Shown: positions 48,600 through 58,232, counted from the first letter of the stretch. The stretch: 64,000 bases of DNA from Epiperipatus broadwayi (GCA_028023455.1 JAQFVV010012416.1:2163767-2227766); one strand, 5' to 3'. Notes: generated by a model not told the origin, from the sequence alone. Translations and numbers: made by a program.

Positions 48600-48930
48600 A
48601 CTTAATTGTAAATATGGGGGATTAGAACTCAGACTATCAAGCAACCTTCAACTATCCACACTATCTCATACTACTGATATATGACCACACGCATGTAGAA
48701 AAGATAAATAATCACCAATAAGATGTATTTCGTGCCGAACCAGCACTCATCAGTTGGTCCAGATTATTATCTCCCCCCCTCCCACATATAATCAGTGCTC
48801 AGTTTATATTAAGATAGCAAATCTTTATACTTTAATGGACAGGCTTCAATCTATTCCGACCACCAACTCTTCAGCCATCTATGCCATTGATAATCTGATG
48901 ATAGAATGCCCAAATCCCATGCTGAGTTCA
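48600..48930 (-). mobile_element. Hammerhead family B element, minus copy
   Basis: Complete order on the minus strand from the body (CAATCTATTCCGACCACC complement) through the hammerhead to the B-box region (complement of GGGGGATTAGAACTCAGA). Confidence 0.78.
48709..48766 (-). ncRNA. Type-I hammerhead ribozyme motif, family B, best stem II
   Basis: Minus strand: CTGATGA (48753-48747), stem II GTGCT/GGCAC with a canonical first G-C pair, GAAA (48731-48728), stem III segment one base longer than in other copies, cleavage context UUA, then TTGG. The GTGC/GCAC pairing against TTGC/GCAT elsewhere is compensatory evidence for stem II. Confidence 0.72.
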
Positions 48931-49719
48931 AATCCCCTATATATATAGTTTTAAAAAAAGGTTGATGACGTAAGTATTAATATTAAATTTTGCCTTTTTT
49001 TAAAAAAAAATTGCATCTGTATTATTATTGTTAAAGAATTTATCTTTTTTATTTCGTTTTTGAAAATTTTTTCATATATCTAGCTTTTTTGTATCAAGCC
49101 TAATGTAATTAAGTAACAATTATTTTTAGACTGTAGTAAAATAAAGTCTTGCTAAAAGCACATTCTGATATGGTTTTTATCTTAAACTAATATATTAACT
49201 TCGATTTTTTCCTCTTTAATCTTACTTTCAAATATATTTTTTCTTACAAGACTAGTTAAAAATATATATATACATTAGTTTTGTTTATAAATTAACAAAC
49301 TATTTAAAAAATGAATTAAGTTTTTATTTACTGATATGTGTTTTTAAAAGTATATTATTTTATTCATCACAAATGTAAAAACAAATATGCACGCACATAC
49401 GTATATATATATGCAATATGTCTGTTTAATGATGTCATTGTTAGAATAGGAATTATTAAAAAAATGTCAAATTTTTTTAAAGTGAAACTGTATGTTTAGG
49501 TCTTACTGCATGAATGAACTATGTAGCAAATAAAATTGATGTGTTTCGCAATTGCATTGTCCATCTATCTATTACATATATTTTTATAGTGACGCGTATT
49601 TGCCTGTAATTTTATATCTGAGGTATTAATAAATAAAGTTTGATGCTTTTTTCAGTTATAGTACAAATTTTGGAGATCATTTTAGGCTATTTAATTTTTT
49701 CGCTTTATGAATGGAGACA
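48931..49719. other. unassigned AT-rich DNA
   Basis: Nothing recognised. Confidence 0.4.
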
Positions 49720-49727
49720 GTCTAAAG

Positions 49728-50023
49728 CAGTGGCTCTCAGTCTTGCGTTGTTAGCCGAGAGGTATCGCAGCCGCCATGCAAGCAAGTAATTGGTTCAACG
49801 TTGTGGTTCGCGTCCCGGCCGATACTATGACATATGAAAAAAAAAAAAAGCAGTGGCTCTCAACCTTCCTAATGTCGCGACAGTTCCTTATTCTGCGGTG
49901 ACCCCAATCTTTAATTTTGCTATGCTATGAATCGAAAATGTGTTTTCCAGCGGTCTTAGGCGATCCATGTGAAGGGTTGTTCAACCCTCAAAGGAGTCGC
50001 GACCCACTAGTTGAGAACCGCTG
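49728..50023 (+). mobile_element. SPIN-like hAT MITE, interrupted by a SINE
   Basis: Terminal repeats CAGTGGCTCTCAACCT and (inverse) CAGCGGTTCTCAACT, flanked by the 8-bp duplication GTCTAAAG (49720-49727) / GTCTAGAG (50024-50031). Interior landmarks GCGGTGACCCCAATC, GCGGTCTTAGGCGATCC and GGAGTCGCGACCCAC are those of the SPIN (Space Invaders) hAT family. Without the SINE the element is about 173 bp and non-autonomous. SPIN is known for horizontal transfer among vertebrates and some invertebrates. Confidence 0.85.
49740..49850 (+). mobile_element. tRNA-like SINE inside the SPIN-like element
   Basis: A-box TTAGCCGAGAGG, B-box GGTTCGCGTCCC, tail GACATATGA-poly(A). Flanked by a 16-bp direct repeat AAAGCAGTGGCTCTCA, which duplicates the left terminus of the hAT element. 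The element is essentially a tRNA-like head with a poly(A) tail, so it probably uses a LINE machinery. Confidence 0.88.
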
Positions 50024-50031
50024 GTCTAGAG

Positions 50032-50794
50032 TCAAAAAATTGCCACCCTCCAGACTATGCACGATTCATATTTATTAATCCATACGAGTTATCTTTTTGC
50101 ATGAATCCCAAACTGATTATTTTTAAATGTTGTGGATTTTTGCTAAGGACTGAGAAATGAAGGTGGTTTATTTGCAATAGGATTGTCTTTTTATATTATT
50201 CTGAAATAAAATATAGACACATGCAATGCTTTGAAAAATGTAATTAAATAAAAAATCGATATTTTTACTGTTTACTACAGACTAAATTTGAATTTTCTTA
50301 TTTATTTTTAGTTTAGTTTTTTTTTTTTTCAAAATAAACATAGTTCATTTGCAACTTGATTTTTTAATTAGTTGACTTTTTTTCTGAAGAAATAGCGACA
50401 CAATATTCCGAAAATTGCAATTTTTTTTTTTTAAAAAGCTAATTTTTCAATCATTATTACTCTTAAGGTTATATAGCCTTAATATATTATGTTAATATTC
50501 ACATTTTAGAAATATATTTTATTAGTCATTGCTTATATAAAGGCATAATAGATGACTTAATTAAATATATTCCTGAAGACAGCCAATTGCGAATTCTCCA
50601 TGAATTTGAAAATTGTGGCATAATGGTGACTGAAAGAGAGATGAGAGAAGGATGAACTAGTCTAAATTACATATAAATTTATCTAATAATTGTTGAGTTA
50701 GCATAGTAAAGATATATGTAATCATGGACTTAGAATTTCATCGCTTCACCTTTAGTATTCTATACGAATATCCTAAATCCGATTGTAGTGAGAT
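50032..50794. other. unassigned AT-rich DNA
   Basis: TTAAGGTTATATAGCCTTAA near 50463 resembles the end of the 50.8-51.2 kb repeat unit and may be an adjoining partial copy. Confidence 0.35.
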
Positions 50795-51180
50795 GCGCAC
50801 CCTCTTTCTTGTGAAAACCGATGTCCCATTACAATATATTACTTACATAATGAGAATGCGCTTTACAAATTATTAATTACAACTTTAAATTGTTTTAAAA
50901 GATTTCTAATTATAAGAGCTTCACACTGACTCGTAAACGTATGTTAGTTTGTCTAGAAATTGGTGGACTTAATCAGGGAAGTAGTTAATAGCTTCATACT
51001 CTCAAATTAAAATGCTTTAGATTTGCCTATATAATTAAAAAGTAGGTTGAAGATAAGAGTGGCCACTCTTGTCTTTTAAGGTCGTTAATCGTGTGTTTAG
51101 ATTTGTAGAGGTTCCTACTGTTGTATTTTAGGAGCATAGTTTTAAGGTTATAGACTTAATATATATTAATCAGTATTACA
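50795..51180 (-). repeat. Older relative of the 56-kb complex repeat
   Basis: GGACTTAATCAGGGAAGTA, ATAGCTTCATACTC, AAAAGTAGGTTGAAG and GTAGAGGTTCCTACTGTTG align with the complement of 56340-56660 (GGACTTAATCAGTGAAGTA and so on). ATTACTTACATAATGAGAAT matches its unit junction. A diverged copy in opposite orientation. Confidence 0.6.
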
Positions 51181-51488
51181 AAAATTATATAATTGGATAA
51201 CTAAATCTTTCAAATATTAATAATATATTTATATAAGTGGATCAACTTAAACCTAATTTTTTAAGAGAACAAGTAACATTTTCCTGAAAGTTTGTGATGA
51301 TAGTGTTCTAGTTGTATTTTTATATAAGATTATTTCCATCATTTAATACGTGTTTGATGTACTATTATGAACAGTTGGATGTATTTGGAATATCTAAATA
51401 AAGTTAAATTTTTCTAAAGACATTCAATACACATATTAGATGATGGAAGTAGTCCAATATAAAAATACAACAAGTAACATTGATTATT
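51181..51488. other. unassigned AT-rich DNA
   Basis: Nothing recognised. Confidence 0.35.
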
Positions 51489-51531
51489 AAAAACAGTTAT
51501 GTGCTAGCATAAGAAATAGTGATCACGTGAT
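51489..51531 (+). mobile_element. 43-bp family A fragment with 15-bp target duplication
   Basis: The insert CAGTTATGTGCTAGCATAAG...GATCACGTGAT is family A terminal sequence. It is bounded by GTAACATTGATTATT at 51474-51488 and 51532-51546, a perfect 15-bp direct repeat. Confidence 0.8.
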
Positions 51532-51644
51532 GTAACATTGATTATTCTTAATCATTACTGACTTCTATATCTACTACAGAGAAAGGTTAACTTTCCTTTT
51601 TTTAATTTTCATTGTACTTTAATGGAATAAATAAGTATGATTTA

Positions 51645-51745
51645 GTTTTGCGTTGTTAGCTGAGAGGTATCGCAGCTGCCATGCAAGCAAGTGGCAGACG
51701 GTTGTGGGTTCGCATCCCGGCCGATGCTATGACATATGGAAAAAA
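51645..51745 (+). mobile_element. tRNA-like SINE, plus copy
   Basis: A-box TTAGCTGAGAGG, stem TGCCA/TGGCA, B-box GGTTCGCATCCC, tail GACATATGG-poly(A), flanked by AAATAAGTATGATTTA at 51629-51644 and 51746-51761. Recent by its perfect duplication. Confidence 0.9.
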
Positions 51746-51829
51746 AAATAAGTATGATTTATTTGAATGCATAAAAATGTTTACTAAATTAATGATAATA
51801 CTAATACTCCATTAATCACAGTGCATACC

Positions 51830-52262
51830 ACTAGCTGAAATTAAATATTAAATTTCAACTCACTCTCCCAAACGTTAAGTAATTTCAAGTACGCCCTCTG
51901 TGAATAAATACATAAAACTCTAAATCTTAATTAGCTATGCCTCCTATAAATAAATATATAAAAGATAAATAATCTCCAATGTTCGTATTTTGTGCTGAAT
52001 CAGCACTCATCAGTTGGCCAAGTCTGAATTGCTTGAGATTTGAAGTTTTATATATTTTTTATAAAGGGCATAGCTAAAACTTGATATTTGGGAAACTGAT
52101 AATTTGACTTTTATATATTTAATCATGGAGGATATAACTAAAATTACTTAACGTTTGGGAATCTGATTTGATTCGGACTTTTATATATTTATTTATGGGG
52201 AGGGGGGGTATAGCTGAAATTACTTAATGTTTGGGAGAGTAATTTTATATTTAATGCTCCTT
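51830..52262. repeat. Minisatellite-like units, direct and inverted, with nested family B copy
   Basis: A 65-80-bp unit with AATTACTTAACGTTTGGGA and TTTTATATATTTA recurs around 52060, 52135 and 52210; an inverted unit (TCCCAAACGTTAAGTAATTT) lies at about 51865. A minus-strand family B piece (51935-52030) separates them. Confidence 0.65.
51935..52030 (-). mobile_element. Hammerhead family B fragment, inactive core
   Basis: Minus strand CTGATGA (52013-52007) and stem II GTGCTG/CAGCAC are perfect, but the GAAA box reads AAAA (G12 to A), which should abolish cleavage. The 3' tRNA-like part is absent. Confidence 0.7.
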
Positions 52263-52984
52263 TGTACATTAAGAAAATCGTGGAAAGACAAATGTTAATA
52301 TTTAAAAAGCCAGCTGTGTATTATAATAATAATATTTTAATCACATAACTTCGTCAGTAATATTTTATTTGAAGATCCCCCCCACCCCTCTACAATTCAG
52401 CAAAGATTTTAGACTATTTAAAACTTTCACATTTCCAGAAGTGGTACTCCTATGAAAAAATATGCATTTGAAGAATGCATAGAAAACATAGAAATTAAAT
52501 GATTGTAATATTTTTAATTCAGCTTTCATTGAAATTAACAAAACTGTTAGTATATGACGAGTGTTTTCTCAGTATATATTGCATCATCCTGGATTAATTA
52601 TCTAAGGATCATCCTAAAACATATAATATAATTAAAATATTTCTTTTAACTAATGTAATACTTTATATATCATAATCCTAAATCATCTACTGCTTACTTA
52701 CTCACAATATATTAGAATTTATCTTCATATATGAGCTAATTTTTTCCACAAGATAAAACAACCTTTAAGAGTATGGGTACATCAACAAGTTACAATATAT
52801 TTTACACGATTAAAACATATAATTAAATTTTCCAATATTCATAAAGTCAATAGCAACTATGTATGCATTATGATTTAGCTCAAGACTGATAACAATGCAG
52901 GGTCTTCTATGAAATCATTCCTACAAATCTTTATCACAATTTTATTAATTAGTAGTGTGCTATTAAAGTACTGTGAAAATTTTA
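52263..52984. other. unassigned AT-rich DNA
   Basis: A C-rich run at 52377-52388. Nothing else recognised. Confidence 0.35.
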
Positions 52985-53345
52985 TTTCACACACTATAAA
53001 AGATAATGTACAATACATGTAAATACTGGTCTGATAAACTTCCAAACTGCTAGCCATATTTAAACAATGCCCTCTAGTATCAAAGTAATCTGTATTGCAA
53101 ATGAAAAATGAATCCATTTTTGGTTTACTTGTGCTAGATCTCATAGGTATATAAAATATATATACATCCTTAGATAATTATTTTTTTTATTAGAGCAAAT
53201 ACAAATACTAATATGTAATGACTGCACTGATAATATCGTAAAACTTCTTACTACATCGAATAATGTCATCTAATGTCAAACAATCCACACTGTAAATAAA
53301 AAATGAATCCACTTTCACTCAATCATTTCACTCAATCATTCAAAA
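52985..53345 (-). repeat. Two diverged direct repeats of about 140 bp, exon-like
   Basis: Units at 52985-53130 and 53190-53330 share (minus strand) TGGATTCATTTTT, ATTTRCARTR and a TTTGAYAYTAGA motif. The second reads TTTTTTATTTACAG, a good splice-acceptor-like sequence, before a short open frame VDCLTLDDIIRCSKKFYD. A third unit lies inverted at 53440-53600. I do not recognise the protein. Confidence 0.45.
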
Positions 53346-53439
53346 TCTTAGATGGACGTGTATTATATATATATATATATATTAGGGCATTCACTTAATA
53401 AAAGTAAAAATACATTGTTTAATCTACATTAATATAATT

Positions 53440-54125
53440 CATGGCCAAACTGATGAAAGTGGTTTCATTTTTTTTATTTGCAATGGAGATTAGTGTGTGA
53501 ATAAAAGGCATTGTATTAATACAACTAGGGTTTAAAAATGTATCTATCCAATTATTACATATATTTAATATAATATACATTAATGTACTATACATACACA
53601 CAACTGACCAGAGAGTAACTGAAGCCTCCAGTGAGTTATATAACAAATAAATTCTCAAAAGATAGATGGCTCCACCTATCCTTCAGCATTTGTTATTTAT
53701 GATTAGTTTATTGATGTGATTTCAAATGAGGGAGTGAATTCGATGCATTGATGATAAGTATTTATAAAATAAACTATAAGAATCATGATTTAAATATTCA
53801 GGGAATCAAAACTAAGCTTTAGTTTTAACAATCTCTAAATAACTGATAATAATCAATTAAATATTCACAGATTGTTGAAACTAAAGCCCAGCTTTGATCT
53901 TCTGAATGTTTAATAGTATTTTTTTTATTATCATTTATTCAATAAATACATACAATTAATGAATCAAATTCACTCCCCCTATTTAAAATTTTTCAAATAA
54001 GCATAAATAACAACAAATGTTAAATAACAGGCCATACCTTATGTCTTTTGAGTTTACTAACATTAGATAAATCAATGGATGCTTCAGTCATTTTCTGTTC
54101 GGTTACTTATAAGGTGAGTTACTTA
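53440..54125. mobile_element. Large foldback structure, arms about 260 bp
   Basis: Left 53585-53845 and right 53850-54120 are inverse complements with moderate divergence: GAGGGAGTGAATTCGATGCA against GGGGGAGTGAATTTGATTCA, TTTAGTTTTAACAATCTCTA against TTTAGTTTCAACAATCTGTG. The centre is near AACTGATAATAATCAATTA. The outer right arm contains AACAG at 54030 and AAGGTGAGT at 54111, an exon-like 83-nt segment. Confidence 0.65.
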
Positions 54126-54404
54126 TTATTTGTATATATATATGAACACAGTATGTACAAAAAGTCTAATCACACACATATTTTACAACAATATTATTAT
54201 TTTATTTACATTTTAAAATGTAGTATTATTCCAATAATCACAGTATTTCATTTCAGAACAAAATATCAGCTTAGATTCGTTATAATGAATTATATATTTC
54301 ACTTTTAATAATAACTTTTTTAAAAAATATAGTCTAAAAATTAAAGCTGATTATAAACACAATATCATTTGATTTTTTTTCAGTTTACTATAAAATTATT
54401 AAGA
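54126..54404. other. AT-rich spacer
   Basis: Nothing recognised. Confidence 0.3.
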
Positions 54405-54530
54405 GATGTGATGGATTGACGTGATGTACTGTAGCTTCTCCTTAAACGGAGTCAAGAATATCTCAACAATTATGCCCAGAGAAACCTGTTAGCCACTTTA
54501 TTTTTCATTCCCCAGTCTAAGTTTAAGAGA
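54405..54530 (-). mobile_element. L2/CR1-like LINE, 3' end fragment
   Basis: GATGTGATGGATTGACGTGA tail, GTAGCTTCTCCTTAAACGGA and CCCAGAGAAACCTGTTAGCC match the 3' UTR of the 58-kb LINE. Very short, 5' truncated. Confidence 0.82.
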
Positions 54531-54546
54531 AGTTCTTATTGTTACT

Positions 54547-54740
54547 CTAGCTCCACCTAGTGAAAGTTTCATTAGTCAATGGTTATTGTAGAAACAGGAT
54601 TGAAAATGAATCATTCCAGTTTTGAATGTTGAGTTTTCGTTGATAAAGGCAATAGACAAGGAATAAGGATGATGATGAAAATTAAATTGCATTACCATCT
54701 GGTATACACTGATTATTCAAGCTTACAGTAGATGCGCTAA
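54547..54740. mobile_element. Inverted-repeat element related to the hammerhead elements
   Basis: Left TAGCTCCACCTAGTGAAAGT...ATTAGTCAATGG; right (inverse) TTAGCGCATCTACTGTAAGC...AATAATCAGTG. Same terminal layout as family A, but the centre (GTTGATAAAGGC...) keeps no complete hammerhead core. GATGCTGACATCTATTG-like sequence near 55618-55655 may be a further end. Confidence 0.5.
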
Positions 54741-55343
54741 ACTAGAAAATGAATCTTGGTATTCTTATTTTAATTTAGACAATATGATTTTATAAAATGT
54801 TATTGCATAAAATATATTTAATTTTTAAAATTTATATTTCGTAAATAAGGCAATTTTAAGTCATACTGAATTAATCACTATTATTATATGTGTTATTTAA
54901 ATAGAAAAGTAAATACAAAAAAGAAAGCTAAGGATAGACTTTATTAATAATAACTTAAATTGTTCCATCATTGATATAATTAAAACGTAGTGTTTGAGAA
55001 TAGAAAAAAAAAATCAACTACAGTAATACGTTTTAATCATTCTAATTAATAAAAACTTTCATTTTTGGCTATTAATATTTATCTATAAGTTCACAAATTA
55101 TTCATAAATATATTTTAAAAATCTGATATAATGCACATAGAATATATTTTGTTGAAATATTTTTGAAAAGTAGACTTATTTTAAAAACATTATCAACTGT
55201 ACTCTTTATATGTACAAAATTCAGATTATTTTTTTCAAAGAAAATTTCCAGTTTATATTTTATAGATATTTCTTTTGCTTAATTTTTAATTAGGAAAGTT
55301 AAATGAATATATTAATATTAACAATGATAAAAACTACTAAGTT
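54741..55343. other. unassigned AT-rich DNA
   Basis: Nothing recognised. Confidence 0.4.
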
Positions 55344-55448
55344 TTTTCCCCCTATGTGTCAAAGCATCGGCCAGGAAGCGAACCCGCAAACCGGGGACAA
55401 CTGCTTGTAAGGCGGCTATGCTGACCACTAGATCACCAACACTTGACA
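55344..55448 (-). mobile_element. tRNA-like SINE, minus copy
   Basis: CTATGTGTCAAAGCATCGGC, GAAGCGAACCC (B-box complement), then GACCACTAGATCACCAAC. Perfect 15-bp target duplication AAAAACTACTAAGTT at 55329-55343 and 55449-55463. Confidence 0.88.
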
Positions 55449-55463
55449 AAAAACTACTAAGTT

Positions 55464-56303
55464 ATACTGCATTTAATATAAAATGTGAAATATAAATAAT
55501 ATTTCTGAAATTATTGATGGAGAAAAGCGAGCAATAAAATAATCATGCTAAAACAAACAATATCACGTGACCCCAACTTACACAATCCTGTTCAGAAGAC
55601 ATCTATTTTTTCTTACTCCAATGCTGACATCTATTGTAAGCTTATGTAATCAATAGTAGTAGATGATAGTGTTTATTAAATCCAAACTCAATGTCATTTT
55701 ATTTTTATTCCCAATCTTAGCTACTTTATTAAATAAACCAGTGGGAACAGAATATCCATTAAATATTAAATCAAAGAAGTAAATGTTCAGGATTAATAAA
55801 AATAAACATCTAAAGGAATTGAAGGATGGTACCTTGATGAAAAACAATGGATATGCCATAAAAACTGTTTTAAAAAAAATCTGATTTTGATACATATGTT
55901 AACTTATTAAAATCTGTTATCAAAATAAGATAGTAGGCGAGAAACAGAAATCAGAAAGCAGGAAGGCAAAATGCTTAGCGCAAAGTTTTAGAAGCAATAT
56001 TAAATACAAAAAGTAGTCAATTAGTTGAATAAAATATTAATCTCTTAAGTTTATAATCTAGCTATAAAATTGATGGTGGTTCACAATCTAGTAGCATTGT
56101 TTCACCCATCATCCTGACTTAATGCAATTAAATGATTAAACAAACAAAGCAATGATCGGTTAAATGCTATTTCTTCTGAACATAAAACACCCAATCCATT
56201 GTGACTATTGACAAAGAAGACAATTTAGTAATCAATAATAGCAATCAGAAATCAATCTTTTTATGGCTTAATGATGCGGTTTTAGAAATGAAAAATAAAC
56301 CCC
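55464..56303. other. unassigned AT-rich DNA
   Basis: Nothing firm. The minus-strand frame at 55650-55895 has no recognisable motif. Confidence 0.35.
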
Positions 56304-56318
56304 ATTACTATCATTTTA

Positions 56319-56979
56319 ATTATAAATTTATTAAACGCACATTGATTACGTAAGTAATATTTACTGAGGCTATAACCTCGATAATATGCGTATAAAATGC
56401 GATAGTAGGGACCTCTACAGGTGTTTTAACCACAAGTTTACGCTATGGAAGAAAAGAGGGGAACCTTCTTTACTTCAACCTACTTTCTATTTAAATAGGT
56501 GAAGCTGAAGCGGTTAGATCTGCGAGCGTGAAGCTATTCAATACTTCACTGATTAAGTCCACATTTTTTATTACACATTAATACTCGCGAAATCTTTCAA
56601 TTTACAACGAGTCAATGGAAAGATTTTATAGTTAGAAATCTATTAAAGTAATTTAAAGTTGTAATTATAAATTTATTAAACGCAATATTTACTGAGGCTA
56701 TAACCTCGATAATATGCGTATAAAATGCGATAGTAGGGACCTCTACAGGTGTTTTAACCACAAGCTTACGCTATGGAAGAATACCTCGATAATATGCGTA
56801 TAAAATGCGATAGTAGGGACCTCTACAGGTGTTTTAACCACAAGTTTACGCTATGGAAGAACCACAGGCTTACGCTATGGAAGATTCTTCCATAGCGTAA
56901 GCTTGTGGTTAAAACACCTGTAGAGGTCCCTACTATCGCATTTTATACGCATATTATCGAGGTTATAGCCTCAGTAAAT
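56319..56979. repeat. Complex insertion: direct plus inverted copies of one module
   Basis: A 77-bp module (CCTCGATAATATGCG...CGCTATGGAAGA) occurs at 56376-56452, 56704-56780, 56784-56860 (plus) and 56886-56962 (minus), with a 24-bp partial at 56861-56884. The first copy sits in a longer unit of about 343 bp bounded by TAATTATAAATTTATTAAAC at 56319 and 56662. The whole is flanked by ATTACTATCATTTTA (56304-56318) and ATTATTATCATTTTA (56980-56994). No coding sequence and no family recognised. Confidence 0.8.
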
Positions 56980-56994
56980 ATTATTATCATTTTA

Positions 56995-57483
56995 TTAAAT
57001 AAAATAAATACTAAAAAAATTGCAACATAGCATTTTAACCCACCTACTTGATTTATGGCACCATAAAGCAATTCTAAAGTGCACATAATTTGCTAGATAC
57101 AGACAAACATGCAGAACACATTCCCAAATAGAAATCTTATTGCAATAATATATTTTAATAAAACCAAGCAAGATTTAGCACATAAATTAATAAAATAAAT
57201 ACAACTCAAAAAACATATTACATATCTATAGAACCTAACATTGATACAGGGTAGAATTTTAAATACTCCTTTTACAAAAATATATCAACATAATTAAAAT
57301 ACAATAGGAACTCACTATTAAAATTGAGTTTTAAATCTTAACTAAATCCTGGATGATTTTGATTAAATTAAAAAAGAATGTAAGTAAAGACCTGTTTCTA
57401 CACAGCCTTATTAAAGACCAAATAATAGAATTAAACTGTGAATACGGGATCATTCTACATTATAAATTGTTCATCTCTTTTTT
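56995..57483. other. unassigned AT-rich DNA
   Basis: Nothing recognised. Confidence 0.4.
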
Positions 57484-57575
57484 ATATATATATGTCAAAG
57501 CGTTGACTGGGAAGTGAACCCGGGCCGGCTGCTTGGCAGGCAGCTATGCTAACTGCTAGGACACTAATGCTCAAC
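57484..57575 (-). mobile_element. tRNA-like SINE, diverged minus copy
   Basis: TATGTCAAAGCGTTGACTGG, GAAGTGAACCCGGG (B-box complement) and CTAACTGCTAGGACACTAA (A-box region). Target duplication not clear. Confidence 0.72.
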
Positions 57576-58021
57576 ATTTTTTTTAAAAAAAACAACAACA
57601 GCAAACAATATTTTAAACTTTAGATAGAAAAAAAGACCCACATAAGATTAGAATCTAAATAAATATCTGATTCTCCACAAGTGTGTGTATGTGCATGTAT
57701 AAATGAGTCAATATTTAGTTTAAAAAAAAAAGAAATTTGGTCAGTTTCTAATCATTTTTTCCTTATTACTGCAAAAGCAAATATGTTTTTGGATGTGTTT
57801 TTAATTACTAATGAAAATTTTGGAAATGTAAAACAATTAATCTGCATTCCAAATGCAAATGTTAATCTATTTAATTAAGGTTTTAAGAAAAAAAACATTT
57901 TTTTTATTTAAAAAAAACCAAACAATATTTTAAGTAAAGAATTTATTTATCATATTAATCAAATAGTGGCAAGTTTTTTAAAGGAAGGCAGTTTTTTTGT
58001 TTGAGAGAAAAAGCAAAAAAA
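57576..58021. other. unassigned AT-rich DNA
   Basis: Poly(A)-rich; the 65-codon frame at 57681-57878 shows no motif. Confidence 0.35.
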
Positions 58022-58088
58022 ACGATGATCAAACCACTAAACATCACATGATCACCATCTCTTATGCTTGCACATTACTGTTATTAAA
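58022..58088 (+). mobile_element. Hammerhead family A element, left part split by LINE
   Basis: ACCACTAAACATCACATGAT, ATGCTTGCACATTACTGTTA and TTAAACAG are the left terminal repeat. The element resumes at 60193 beyond the LINE. Confidence 0.78.
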
Positions 58089-58232
58089 CAGATGTGATGT
58101 GATGTGATGTATTATGGCTTCTCCTTAAACGAAATCAAGAATATCTCAGCAATTATGCCCAGATAAACCTGTTAGCCACTTTCTTTTACATTCTCCACTC
58201 TAAATTTACCCATAATCTGCTCTATCCCATTT

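Noticed and set aside
53449-53480. CTGATGAAAGTGGTTTC as a possible hammerhead
   Set aside because: The GAAA is missing downstream; the sequence belongs to the exon-like repeat cluster.
54600-54690. Decayed hammerhead in the 54.5-kb inverted-repeat element
   Set aside because: GTTGATAAAGGC is suggestive, but the GAAA and cleavage site are absent, so it is not annotated as a ribozyme.
55650-55895. Minus-strand 81-codon frame as a gene
   Set aside because: No motif, AT-driven composition, no splice or polyadenylation context.
56319-56979. CRISPR-like or satellite array
   Set aside because: Spacing is irregular, one copy is inverted, and one target duplication encloses the block; it is a eukaryotic insertion.
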